Assembly (NCBI GenBank): GCA_014323675.1
Contig: JACONN010000003.1
Location: 806,001 to 870,000, forward strand
Source: Hormoscilla sp. GM7CHS1pb
Lineage (GTDB): Bacteria > Cyanobacteriota > Cyanobacteriia > Cyanobacteriales > Desertifilaceae
DNA length: 64,000 nucleotides
Direction of reading: 5' to 3'
Shown here: positions 27,181 to 36,273 of the stretch, piece after piece
Layout of the letters: every line of letters starts with the position of its first letter
How positions within the stretch are numbered: the first letter of the stretch is position 1
Program-made: the position numbers and the translations under genes
The notes under the pieces: generated by a model
What the model saw: only the letters and a program-made list of their open reading frames with translations
Database searches by the model: none
Told to the model about the DNA's origin: nothing

Positions 27181-27894
27181 TTACACTGCGAGAAATCTTT
27201 GAATCACATCGTTGCTGAGTTCATCGGTAGATCCTGATGCGACAATACCTCCCTTTTGCATGGCATAGTACCAATCTGCTTGCCGGACAAAGTGCAGGTG
27301 TTGTTCTACTAATAGCACGGAAATGCCTGTGGTCGCAATTATTATACTCACTGCTGCCTCTATTTCTAATATGATTGAAGGTTGTATGCCTTCGGTGGGT
27401 TCGTCTAATAATAGTAGCTGCGGACGCCCCATTAAGGCCCGGGCGATCGCCAATTGTTGCTGTTGTCCGCCACTCAGATCGCCTCCCAGGCGCGACAGCA
27501 TTGTTTCTAAGACTGGAAATAACTCCAATATCTCCTGGGGAATTGCCCGATCGGCTTTTTTCATCCCACCTGGACGGGCCTCTAACCCCAGCAACAAGTT
27601 TTCCTTCACTGTTAACTGAGGGATAATTTCCCGTCCTTGGGGCACGTAACCTATGCCCCGACGCGCCCGGCGATCGGGTGATAAAGAGGCGATCGACTCT
27701 CCGGTTAATGTTATTGTACCCGTGCGGGGTTTGAGCAATCCCATAATTGTCTTCAGGAGAGTCGTTTTGCCTACACCATTACGTCCAATTAGGCAAACCA
27801 TTTGTCCAGCAGGGACATGCAAAGCCACATCTCGGAGAATGTGGCTCTCACCATAGTATACATTTAACCCATAAATTTGTAGCATGTTGTTCAT
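27181..27894 (-). CDS. urtE: Urea ABC transporter ATP-binding subunit UrtE
   Basis: This 237-residue ABC ATPase of the branched-chain amino-acid/urea type has Walker A GRNGVGKTTL, signature LSGGQQQQLAIARAL, Walker B LLLLDEPTEGIQPS and switch LLVEQH. The LNVYYGESHILRDV opening is characteristic of UrtE. The family usually begins at the second Met (27885), so the start is uncertain by three codons. UrtE works with UrtABCD in NtcA-controlled urea uptake; none of these is adjacent here, so it is an orphan within this window. Confidence 0.85.
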   Translation of the reverse strand: MNNMLQIYGLNVYYGESHILRDVALHVPAGQMVCLIGRNGVGKTTLLKTIMGLLKPRTGTITLTGESIASLSPDRRARRGIGYVPQGREIIPQLTVKENLLLGLEARPGGMKKADRAIPQEILELFPVLETMLSRLGGDLSGGQQQQLAIARALMGRPQLLLLDEPTEGIQPSIILEIEAAVSIIIATTGISVLLVEQHLHFVRQADWYYAMQKGGIVASGSTDELSNDVIQRFLAV

Positions 27895-27991
27895 TTGTCA
27901 GTTCGCAGGACTTGTCTCGCCTGTCCGGAGGTGGAAATTATGATGTTAAGATCTATTATATCTGAAAGTAGGCCAAGGGAATTGGGCAGAA

Positions 27992-28449
27992 ATGGAACCT
28001 GGGAACAAAAGACGAGTTTGGCCGTTGGCCGCTGCTTGGATCGGACTAACTGTGTTTTTCTTTCTGCTTACCTGTGGAGGGGTCTGGTCCTGGTGGACTT
28101 TTGCTCATCCGGAGTCCCCGAACAAGCAGCCGATCGGGCAAATATGTTGCAGGCAATCTACGAACATGGTAATTATATTGAAGCAGCGATCTGGAGTATC
28201 TTGGCGGCAGTATTCGCTGTGAGATCTATAAAACAATCTGGTCTTGGTCGTACCTGGTCTATTGTCGCTGCATTCACTTTCTTTTTCTATGGCTGCGCTC
28301 CCGTGAGGGATACGGGCTATCGGACATTGTGGAAGTGTTTACGGGTGGTTGGTAGCGAAGCGTGTCCCTGGTGGCTGTTTCTCTGGAATGCTGCCTGTGT
28401 GGCCTTGATGGTGGGTTTGTTGGTGGCATATCTGCGCTATTTAAGGTGA
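27992..28449 (+). pseudogene. Small multi-pass membrane protein, frame disturbed by repeats
   Basis: MEPGNKRRVWPLAAAWIGL opens a transmembrane segment (FFFLLTCGGVWSWW). The frame then changes near 28110 to give MLQAIYEHGNYIEAAIW, with two more hydrophobic helices ending VALMVGLLVAYLRYLR at 28449. At 28297-28319 and 28353-28366 short repeat-like inserts (GCTCCCGTGAGGGATACGGG; AGCGAAGCGTGTC) appear. Removing them restores a natural reading, GC-SDIVEVFTGGW-PWWLF. The family is not recognised. Confidence 0.6.
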
Positions 28450-28510
28450 CTGGTCTAAATTAATCTAGCAACTGGTTTTCAGGGAAAGTACCCGATTTAC
28501 TGCTAAGTGC

Positions 28511-28540
28511 TATAATAGCAAATAAAGTTAGATTATACAG
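28511..28540 (+). promoter_or_regulatory. TATAAT box and AGGAGG before a hypothetical gene
   Basis: A perfect TATAAT lies at 28511-28516 and a perfect Shine-Dalgarno AGGAGG near 28539-28544. No good -35 box is seen at the proper distance. Confidence 0.35.
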
Positions 28541-28550
28541 GAGGTATGAA

Positions 28551-29040
28551 CTGTTTGAGACAGTAGAGGTAAATGCCCCCAACGGTCAAATAATCCTCTG
28601 TGCTAAAAATGATTCTGTTTTAGTGCCCATCGCCAAAGTTGCTACTTATGCGATGGGTAAAGTAGCAATGTATCCTCAGTCGGAGTTGCGACAACTCCAG
28701 CAAATGAAACAAAATGCTCGCAAGTTGTTCGATCGCAATCCTGGAAATGAACAAAGGTTGAGTCATCTGAAAAAGTTAAGACATAACTACGAACGTTCGA
28801 GATCGATGCTTAAATCCCTGCAAAAAGTAGGATTAACTGATTCCGATAGTGACATCAATAATATTATCCCACTTACTTCATGTGGGAAAAGAAGTTACGA
28901 TTGATAATCGGGTGGATTATCCTAGCGACCTAGAAGCACCAAATGGTACTCTCAGAATTAGGAGTACTTGGAGTCTCCTGTCAAATGGGAGAAAATATTT
29001 ATCAACGCTCAATTTTATTCCTAGCAGCAAAGGAGGGTAA
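28551..29040 (+). pseudogene. Hypothetical protein, frameshifted
   Basis: The frame from about 28551 (FETVEVNAPNGQIIL) runs past the GTG at 28623 to a TGA at 28904. Protein-like sequence resumes in another frame (HVGKEVTIDNRVDYPSDLEA) and ends at 29040. The AGGAGG is best placed for a CTG at 28551; the ATG at 28546 is out of frame. A one-base error at the start and one near 28870 would make one gene of about 160 residues. No family is recognised. A good ribosome site for the next gene lies at its 3' end, so the two are likely cotranscribed. Confidence 0.5.
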
Positions 29041-29043
29041 GCG

Positions 29044-29574
29044 ATGGAAATTGATGAATTCTCTATTCTCACAGACGATCTGATAGATTATAGCAGTTTA
29101 TCGGAAGATCCTCTCAAGGAATTAGCATTGGGAGAAGAGTTATTTATCGCCACTTCTGCTTTGGCCCAATTGGCAACTATAAAGAGCGCTCTGGCAGTTG
29201 CTGTGGCGGCGGATATTTTGTCCCACTTAAGGGGCGATCGCTATCTCCATGCGGCGGCGATCGAGACTCTGTTTGGGATTGATAAAATGCGGGCGATAGA
29301 GTATATGAAGCAAGCAGTAACAGGAGAGGGCGATCGTTACATTTTAACTGCGATCGTGGAGCTGGCGATCGAAAATCAATCAGATTTTCAGTCTGGCCTG
29401 GGTTGGACAGTGTTTCGCTTGCTATCCGATAAAATAAAATCATTCAAGATTTACTCGCCTACTTGCAAAATCAGCCAGAAAGTGAAGAATCAAACTCAGA
29501 CTCACAAAATATTCGATCTAGGACTATCACTTGCGAGTAGTCTGGATAATTTGCGTGAATATTCCGATAATTGA
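29044..29574 (+). CDS. Hypothetical protein, HEAT-like helical repeats
   Basis: This 176-residue acidic protein starts at an ATG after AAGGAGGG. Alternating helices (LAVAVAADILSHLRGDRYLH, AAIETLFGIDKMRAIEYM) suggest a HEAT-like solenoid. After LLSDKIK the visible frame gives a basic, unnatural tail. One extra A in the A-run near 29430 would give IIQDLLAYLQNQPESEES and a stop at 29540, which looks more genuine. No function is recognised. Confidence 0.55.
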   Translation: MEIDEFSILTDDLIDYSSLSEDPLKELALGEELFIATSALAQLATIKSALAVAVAADILSHLRGDRYLHAAAIETLFGIDKMRAIEYMKQAVTGEGDRYILTAIVELAIENQSDFQSGLGWTVFRLLSDKIKSFKIYSPTCKISQKVKNQTQTHKIFDLGLSLASSLDNLREYSDN

Positions 29575-30129
29575 CTCTATATTACCAATGAAATATTCTC
29601 TTGATTCGATCGTATTCTCTGCTAATTTCATAAATTTCCACAGACTTCCCGTGGTCACGCAACCATATATGCTAGGAATCTGATTATTTTTCTGTTCGTT
29701 AAATATTTGCGCTGCTACCATTTCCGCCATGCACTGAGGAATTCCTGATTTGATGTTATCATCTTTGGCCTCCACCATTGTCACCACTGGCGCAGTTACC
29801 GATAACTGTTCGGGAGAGTGACTCAGGATAAAGTCACATCTGCCGTTCAGTCCTTGGGTTTTATCTACCGTGAATTCTGTTCCCGAAAAGATACTGATTT
29901 GACGATTGAATTGCTTCCGAATTTCAACTAAAATTGGAGCCACTATTAGTTCCGATCGCGCTTTGTCTGTATCGATCTCCAAGGCCAGAGGCAGGTTCTC
30001 TTCTAATACTTCTCTCTTGAGAGGACTAGGTGAGACCGGTTCCACAGCAGGAAATAATTCTACTCGCCTCTCTATTTTCAGGTTGAATTTACTTTTCAGG
30101 TCGGAGATGGTAAAGTCACTGTAAGGCAT
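29527..30129 (-). CDS. Hypothetical protein with PD-(D/E)XK-like motif
   Basis: This 200-residue protein contains GRCDFILSHSP, then VVTMVEAKDDNIKSGIPQC. That is a D…ExK arrangement followed by Gln as in restriction-endonuclease-like folds. The family is common in cyanobacteria and usually annotated only as hypothetical. The N-terminus (MPYSDFTISDLKSKFNL) is typical. Its 3' end overlaps the convergent gene by 48 bp. Nuclease function is inference from the motif. Confidence 0.65.
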   Translation of the reverse strand: MPYSDFTISDLKSKFNLKIERRVELFPAVEPVSPSPLKREVLEENLPLALEIDTDKARSELIVAPILVEIRKQFNRQISIFSGTEFTVDKTQGLNGRCDFILSHSPEQLSVTAPVVTMVEAKDDNIKSGIPQCMAEMVAAQIFNEQKNNQIPSIYGCVTTGSLWKFMKLAENTIESREYFIGNIESIIGIFTQIIQTTRK

Positions 30130-30174
30130 GATTCTCCTGGTTACGTAATTCTCTCATTCAAAATTTTACTCGTT

Positions 30175-30300
30175 CCCTGGCTCTGCCGTTCCCAGGCAGA
30201 GCCTCCAGATATGCTATACTTATAATTATTTCCTAGCTGTTATAAACTGGAGGCGTCCGAGTCGTTCCCAGCCAGAGACTGGGAACGAGGTAATTGAGAT
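30175..30300. repeat. TTCCCAG / GGGAACGAGG palindromic repeats
   Basis: GTTCCCAGGCAGAGCC and GTTCCCAGCCAGAGACTGGG, then AACGAGG, are two partial copies of the palindrome that also lies in the centre of the 1573-1637 element. A GAGATGCACCC IS-end-like motif follows. Confidence 0.6.
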
Positions 30301-30376
30301 GCACCCGTGCTTACATTGAGTAGGGTGCCACCCTACATTTAGGTTAGATGCTCCCATTTTAAGAAGATCGGGTACT

Positions 30377-30672
30377 ATGAACGATCGTAAAAAACTCCTC
30401 AAAGCCCTGCGCATTGCTAGTTTATATTGCCTGTTGTTCCTGGTAGCTTTTCTGCCGCCAGCTATCTGCATCCCAGAGATTTTCCATGCCCCCCGTCCCC
30501 TATCTCGCTAATTTACCACAATTTCTCTTCCAATGGCCCTTCTTTACTCTCTACAACTACACCCAAGGGATAAAATTGGCTTTGTTGCCCTCCTACGGCC
30601 TTACAACCCAGTTGGCTTTTTTGGTTCCTAGTCTTGCTGGAGTTAATCTTGCCCGGCACTGCAACTGGTTAA
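30377..30672 (+). pseudogene. Small membrane protein, two frameshifts
   Basis: MNDRKKLLKALRIASLYCLL opens a hydrophobic helix. The frame shifts at a C6 run (about 30490) to give PYLANLPQFLFQWPFFTLYN. It shifts again at a T6 run (about 30617) to give FLVLLELILPGTATG and a stop at 30672. One base fewer at each run would make a protein of about 98 residues with two to three membrane helices. The family is not recognised. Confidence 0.5.
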
Positions 30673-30837
30673 GGCGATCGCCGCTAACAGGGCCTAGAAG
30701 CCAGGCACGACAAAGCCTTTGACAGAGCCATTTTTTTGGCGATCGGTTAGTTGAAAACGGGATAGTAATTCAGATCAATTATGTTTCATCGGTTCCTATC
30801 AGTAGTTGACCACATGCTTTCCTATTATAAGTTCAAG

Positions 30838-30890
30838 TTTAGCCTGAAGAAGTTCCCCGACAAGGGAAAACTTCTTCAAACTTCCGACTA
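30838..30890. repeat. Imperfect hairpin at the 3' end of the oxidase fragment
   Basis: GAAGAAGTTCCCC and GGGAAAACTTCTTC pair, with AAGTTT/AAACTT outside. It lies just beyond the minus-strand stop codon and could act as a terminator. Confidence 0.4.
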
Positions 30891-31649
30891 GGAAATAGGT
30901 TCAACTGTGAACAGCGTCATTATCCCGGCATCCAGGTGATCGTTGACGTGACAGTGGTACATCCAAGTCCCCGGATCGTCTGCTATCATGTCCAGTGTTT
31001 TAGCACTCGCTGGAAATATCTCTGTAATGTCCGTCCGGTGTCCTGCGTACAAGAGAGTTTCGCCGTGCCAATGAGGAGTGTGGATATCTACTTCAGTTCC
31101 CATCGCCAGCAGATACCAGCGTACTTGTTCCTCTTGTGCCATCGTTATGCCCTTTAAGTCAGCATAGAGCAAACCATTGATCCCGTGCATCAGGTTACTC
31201 TCGACAAAATCTTCGTCCGATTTTTCGCGCAGCGTGGGGTCTACCGACTCTCCGACAAACTCCTCAATATTTGCATCGATATATAGACTGCTATTTTCGT
31301 CAAATACCGTGAACAGATTGACAAATTCCCGGTCAACCCCGAGGGGCAAACCTGATTTTTTTTTGAGTGTTCCCTGCTTGTGAACTACGATCGCCCCCAC
31401 CAAACCCGCATTCGTGTCTGCAACCTCGTTGACATGGGAGTGATAGGGCCAGACGATCGAATTGGGATCTTCAGGACCGGGACCTGCCCGATCGGGCACT
31501 AGCCAAGTATAAGTATAGCTCTGGCCTGGAGGCACGGCGTCATCCCCCTTATCCTTGAGAGTAGTTCCGTCCTCATAGGGCGTTCCTTGACCGCGCTTGG
31601 TATAATTAGAAAAATCCTTAAGAAAATTTTTACATTTGCCCGGGGTCAC
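30888..31649 (-). pseudogene. Multicopper oxidase, C-terminal part only
   Basis: The fragment from about 31610 carries SIVWPYHSHVNEVADTNAGL, the HTPHWHGETL copper ligands and the blue-copper GTWMYHCHVNDHLDAGIM motif near the C-terminus. It resembles ceruloplasmin-type cupredoxin oxidases. The N-terminal part with the first HxH ligand pair and any signal peptide is missing. The first ~12 codons after the GTG at 31649 are unrelated sequence. The helicase gene starts 18 bp away in the other direction, so truncation probably accompanied that junction. It cannot form a complete trinuclear copper site. Confidence 0.8.
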
Positions 31650-31666
31650 CGGGTAAAATATTAATC

Positions 31667-34033
31667 ATGCCAGACGATTTTGATACACACCTTACCCCGA
31701 CAACTTCTCAGTCTGCCCCAGACCCTTCCCTGGCGGCAACTATGCGCGATCGGACAATAGAAGCGATCGCGAATGGCCTGCGATCGGGACAGCGAAGCAT
31801 GGCGTTATGGCAAGGAGGACCGCTGGCAATTTCAGCGGTTCCCGGATCGGGAAAATCTACCGGGATGGCCGGGGCCGCCGCGATCGCCGTTGCCCGCCAC
31901 CAATTGCACTCCCGCTACCAACTGGTTGTAGTTACCTTTACCCGTTCCGCTGCTGCCAGTATCAAAGCCAAAATTCGCGAACATCTCAAGACATTATCCA
32001 TACCACAAAATGGCGTTTTCGTCTATACCCTGCATGGTTTAGCCCTGAATATAGCCATGCGCCATCCCGAACTTTCCACCTTAAGTCTGGAAACATCGAC
32101 GATCGTATCTCCTAACCGATCGCACCAATTACTGCGTACCACGGTAGAACAATGGATAGCAGCCCATCCCCTCTATTATCAGCGCTTACTAGAGGGAAAT
32201 CAATTTGATGGGGAAGAAACAGAACGCCTGCGCCGCCAATCAGTTTTACGCACGGAAGTCTTGCCAGCATTGGCCTATACAGTAGTTCACGAAGCGAAAA
32301 GTTCCGGACTTTTGCCCCAGGATTTAGCAGAAATTGTCGCCACTCAAAATATACCCGATGAATATCAGATATTAACAGTAGCAGCGGGGCTGTACAAGAA
32401 CTATCAAACTCTGTTGCGATCGCGTTCGCTGATCGACTACGATGACATGATCTTGGGAGCAATGAGAGTATTAGAAGACATCGGGGCGCGGCGCCTGTGG
32501 CAAAAGCAAGTATTTGCCGTCTTTGAAGACGAAGCGCAAGATTCCACCCCCTTGCAGACGAGATTATTGGAGATCCTCGCCGCCGACGCTAACGAAGAAA
32601 AACCCCTGAATTTGATCCGGGTAGGGGACCCCAATCAAGCAATTAATTCTACCTTTACACCCGCCGACCCCATTTATTTTCGGGAATTTTGCCAAGCTTG
32701 CCAACAGCAGGGCAAACTAGCAACAATGGATCGAGCGGGTCGCAGTACCAAAATCATCATTGATGCGGCTAACTACATGCTCAAATGGGTAAATAAATAC
32801 CTGAGTAAGAACGGGTCCCATAAGCAAGCATCAGAACTGCCCTTTAGCGAACAAGAGATTCGTCTAGTTGCACCAGGAGACCCCCAACCAGATGCCAATC
32901 CGCCCCCAGAAGGAGAAGGATTAGAGTTACAGACGCCCAAAGATATTTACCAGACAGTAGCAGCGATCGGTCAGCGGATAAAAGATTTATTCGCCAGTCA
33001 CCCGGAACGGAATGCCGCAGTCTTAGTGCGGACAAATGACCAAGGAAGATTTGTGGCCAGCGAACTCAAAAAATTGTATGGCAAAGAAATAAATATATAT
33101 GAAGTAGCAGAACAGGATCGGCAATCACAGGTTCCCAGAGAAATGCTTTCCCTGCTACAATTCATGCAGCGTCCCCATTCCCCCGACTCCTTAAAAGCAG
33201 CGCTACAAGTGCTACTCTTTCGACAACTGATTACCTCCCAAGACTTTAACGCCCTGGCCAGTTTACCAGAGGGATTTATCTATCCCGGTCCTCTGGATAA
33301 GCCACCCAAAGAACCCGTAAAACAGATTCGCCGCTACTGTCGGAGTTTGCTGCGGGCGCGACTGGAACTGCCACCCTATCAGCTAATTTCTTTCCTAGCC
33401 TTGACCTTAAATTATAACCGAAGCGAACTGGCCACCGCTGACAAATTAGCAGAAAGAGTCGCCCAGCAGACAATGGGGGATAGTGCCATATCTGTGATGT
33501 CAGGGATGCTAAACGTCCTGAATGAAATTGTCAATTCCGAAAGCTTTGAACCAGTGGAAGTTTCGGAAGATGATTCTCCCTACAGCAGGCCAAATCAGTT
33601 GACCGTCATCACCATGCACAAAGCCAAAGGATTAGATTGGGATTACGTGTTCCTGCCCTTTTTGCACGACAGTACCATTCCCGGGAGTTTGTGGGTGCTA
33701 CCGCAAGCGCAGTTTTTGGGAGACTTTACCTTATCGGAAGTGGCCAGGGCCCAAATTCGCGCCCACCTGCATCAACAACCGCTACCATTGATTGGAGAAG
33801 CATGGGAACAGGCGGAATATTTGAAGATAGCAGAAGAATTTCGTTTGCTGTACGTGGCCATGACCAGGGCGAAGCGCCTGCTATGGATGTCCAGTTGTGG
33901 GAAAGCGCCATTTAGCTGGAATAATTTCAATCAGAAACGCCAGGGTAACCTGGAGGATAAAATACCTTGTCCTGTTTGGCCAGCTTTGAAGCAACGGTTT
34001 CCCCAGACGGCAGTTGTTCCCTCTAAAGTATAG
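31667..34033 (+). CDS. UvrD/Rep-family ATP-dependent helicase
   Basis: A 788-residue superfamily-1A helicase. Walker A AVPGSGKST is near residue 63, motif Ia VVTFTRSAAASIK, motif II FEDEAQD, motif III GDPNQAI, motif V VITMHKAKGLDWDYVF and motif VI LLYVAMTRAKR. It unwinds DNA 3'-5' during repair or recombination. Sequence and length suit the cyanobacterial single-protein helicases rather than UvrD itself. No partner nuclease is adjacent. Confidence 0.92.
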   Translation: MPDDFDTHLTPTTSQSAPDPSLAATMRDRTIEAIANGLRSGQRSMALWQGGPLAISAVPGSGKSTGMAGAAAIAVARHQLHSRYQLVVVTFTRSAAASIKAKIREHLKTLSIPQNGVFVYTLHGLALNIAMRHPELSTLSLETSTIVSPNRSHQLLRTTVEQWIAAHPLYYQRLLEGNQFDGEETERLRRQSVLRTEVLPALAYTVVHEAKSSGLLPQDLAEIVATQNIPDEYQILTVAAGLYKNYQTLLRSRSLIDYDDMILGAMRVLEDIGARRLWQKQVFAVFEDEAQDSTPLQTRLLEILAADANEEKPLNLIRVGDPNQAINSTFTPADPIYFREFCQACQQQGKLATMDRAGRSTKIIIDAANYMLKWVNKYLSKNGSHKQASELPFSEQEIRLVAPGDPQPDANPPPEGEGLELQTPKDIYQTVAAIGQRIKDLFASHPERNAAVLVRTNDQGRFVASELKKLYGKEINIYEVAEQDRQSQVPREMLSLLQFMQRPHSPDSLKAALQVLLFRQLITSQDFNALASLPEGFIYPGPLDKPPKEPVKQIRRYCRSLLRARLELPPYQLISFLALTLNYNRSELATADKLAERVAQQTMGDSAISVMSGMLNVLNEIVNSESFEPVEVSEDDSPYSRPNQLTVITMHKAKGLDWDYVFLPFLHDSTIPGSLWVLPQAQFLGDFTLSEVARAQIRAHLHQQPLPLIGEAWEQAEYLKIAEEFRLLYVAMTRAKRLLWMSSCGKAPFSWNNFNQKRQGNLEDKIPCPVWPALKQRFPQTAVVPSKV

Positions 34034-34282
34034 AGCCATGCTGGAGCGATCGCCATTTCTGCTGCCTGAAGTAATTAGATCCCAGAGGCTTGACATGGGG
34101 CTGATTGAATGATAGGATAAATAAAATACCAGAACCAAGTCATGGAAAGGAATTCAAAATTAAATTATTCTTCAGCAGAAACACGCGCTGCGCTGCAACC
34201 AAGCCACTAAATCTGTCCAATTTGACTTTAGATCACCTTAAAATTGCCAGCAAACAGATAGAGTCTGACGATATTTATCCTT

Positions 34283-35209
34283 CTATCGCAGGCGTTCGAT
34301 TAAACCAATGACCTCTTGGTATGCCTCAGTTTTTCCTTGTTGCTGAAAAAGTTCAGCAGCTATTTGATATTCCCTAATAGCTGCCTTCTTATCTCCTTTG
34401 TTCCTATATACATCTCCTCAACCCTTATAGCCCGGTGCATATTCAGGAGCTCTCCGAATGGCGTGAGTATATTCCTTAAAAGCAACATCGTTATCTCTTT
34501 TCATTAAATATACATCGCCTCGACCGCTGTGACCGGGCGCAAAGTAAGGGTCTATCAGAATGGCTTTAGTGAAATCTTTGAAAGCTTCGTTCGCGTATCC
34601 TTGCTCTAAATAGACATTTCCCCGATTAGCGTAAGCCCTGGGATCCCGAGGATAACTTTGAATAGTTTGATTCGATTTTTCAAGTTCTATCCTAAATCTA
34701 TATATTCTCCGTTTATCCGCAGCGCTTATTGGAGTAGATTGCCCTGGATAATTACAAAACTGCCGCTCTGCTTTCCATTGACCAGTCATTACCCAGCTTT
34801 CCAGGGAGCACCACCACGTCGCCCCCCGATCGACTAAAGTAGCAACGGCAGATTGTTTTCCGAAGGCAGGACTTACAAACCATACTAATGGCAGTGCAAT
34901 TATTGCCACTACGCATTCTACTTTACGGGGTTGCCATCGTTTTGCGATCGTAAACTCAAGCCATCGATCGAGTAGTTGAGTTACGCGATCGGCAATACTC
35001 ACCATCCACCCTAATATGTCGCCAAAGACGTAGTTGGCGACGGGGGGTTTGCGGTTACGCTTTCGCATGTATTCTGCTAGCCAGTATTCCGGCCAAAGCA
35101 GACATCCTGCCAAAAACTCTACGCAGATGAGAAGGACTGGGGAAAGTTTAGCAAGCAGCCAGGGAACTGCTCGCCAAAATAACCAGGAGAACACTGGCAT
35201 AAACAGCAT
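34283..35209 (-). pseudogene. TPR membrane protein with in-frame premature stop
   Basis: The 263 codons from 35209 give N-terminal hydrophobic helices (VFSWLFWRAVPWLLAKL, VLLICVEFLAGCLLWP), a further one (VVAIIALPLVWFVSP) and TPR units (AYANRGNVYLEQGYANEAF; GHSGRGDVYLMKR). A TGA at 34418-34420 cuts a TPR exactly where CGA (Arg) fits. Beyond it the same frame continues as GDVYRNKGDKKAAIREYQIA to a TAG at 34283. One base change would restore a 308-residue protein. It is probably a membrane-anchored scaffold; function is unknown. Confidence 0.75.
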
Positions 35210-35331
35210 AAAAAATAATTATAGCCTGCCACGGCATTGGTATGAACAAAAGCAGTTCCCAGAATGCGCGAATGCTTGTTTGCACGAACTCAATCATGGT
35301 GACTATTTTCCTCTCTCATGGGTTGCGAAAA

Positions 35332-36273
35332 CTACTCATCTTCCTCATCCTCGTCCCGGGCAAATTCTTCGGGTATGGAGGACGTGTCCTCAGGGTCATC
35401 CTCGGTTTCACCTGCAATCAGTTCGGTGTTTTTTGTCGAGCCGCTTTCCAGTTCAGCCCTAGATTGTTCGGGTAGTCCGGTCAACTCTTGCAGCAAATTT
35501 CTAGCAACGTCAACAACTTGTGTTCCCTCCAATGCGTCTGCCTCCAGCAGCATCTGTAGCGTTCTCATTTTGTCATTTCTGTCAATTAGCTGCTGCTGTT
35601 TGATCGTTTCCATAATAACTGCAATATCTTGGGGACTATCTGTAAGTAATGAGGCTAGCAACTGCCAGTTTTGTGATTCTCTAATTGGACCATAGAACTT
35701 CATCCTCTGCTGTTTAAGCTCCATCTCAAATTTCTCACGTTGCATCTTCTCCTTTTGCTCTAGTGCTCCCACTTCTATACTAACCTGAATAGCTGTTTTT
35801 TTCAGTTCTGCCTCTTCTTGAATAGTTTTCTTTTTGCGAATTCGCTCTCGTGCTTCTTCTTCTAAAGATAAGGTAAGTGTAAAGCGATTAAGTTTGAAAC
35901 CCACATCAGAGACTTCTTCTTCCACCTTTCGGCTTATTGCACATTCCGCTGCCCCACTTTCTTCAACTTTGTAGTTCCGACTCGTGCGCCGCATGACATC
36001 AATGATTAACGGTTCTAGGAGTTGGCGAACATCGGTTATCTGGCGTTGTACGATTAAAGCTGGTTGACGCACCGAACAAATTAGCTTGACTTCAGCATGA
36101 AAATCAAAAGCATCTGGGCACCGCTCACCAGACCCATTAACTGGTATGGTATAACGGTTAATTAATGCGTAAGTCTTGGTGACTTGACTGCTGGATGCAA
36201 GACAAGCTAGGGGCCAGGGCAAACGCTCTGATTTTGTATAGATCATCACATAAAAATCCACGTTACCCAACAT
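35332..36273 (-). CDS. SPFH/band-7-like coiled-coil protein
   Basis: A 313-residue protein with an SPFH-like β region (about 60-140: VKLICSVRQPALIVQRQITD, LEPLIIDVMRRTSR). A charged coiled coil follows (about 145-200, EEEARERIRKKKTIQEEAEL), then a helical part and an extremely acidic tail (EEFARDEDEEDE). No membrane segment is evident. Its start codon overlaps that of the divergent ATPase gene (CATG), suggesting that one or both genes have lost their original 5' ends. Confidence 0.6.
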   Translation of the reverse strand: MLGNVDFYVMIYTKSERLPWPLACLASSSQVTKTYALINRYTIPVNGSGERCPDAFDFHAEVKLICSVRQPALIVQRQITDVRQLLEPLIIDVMRRTSRNYKVEESGAAECAISRKVEEEVSDVGFKLNRFTLTLSLEEEARERIRKKKTIQEEAELKKTAIQVSIEVGALEQKEKMQREKFEMELKQQRMKFYGPIRESQNWQLLASLLTDSPQDIAVIMETIKQQQLIDRNDKMRTLQMLLEADALEGTQVVDVARNLLQELTGLPEQSRAELESGSTKNTELIAGETEDDPEDTSSIPEEFARDEDEEDE

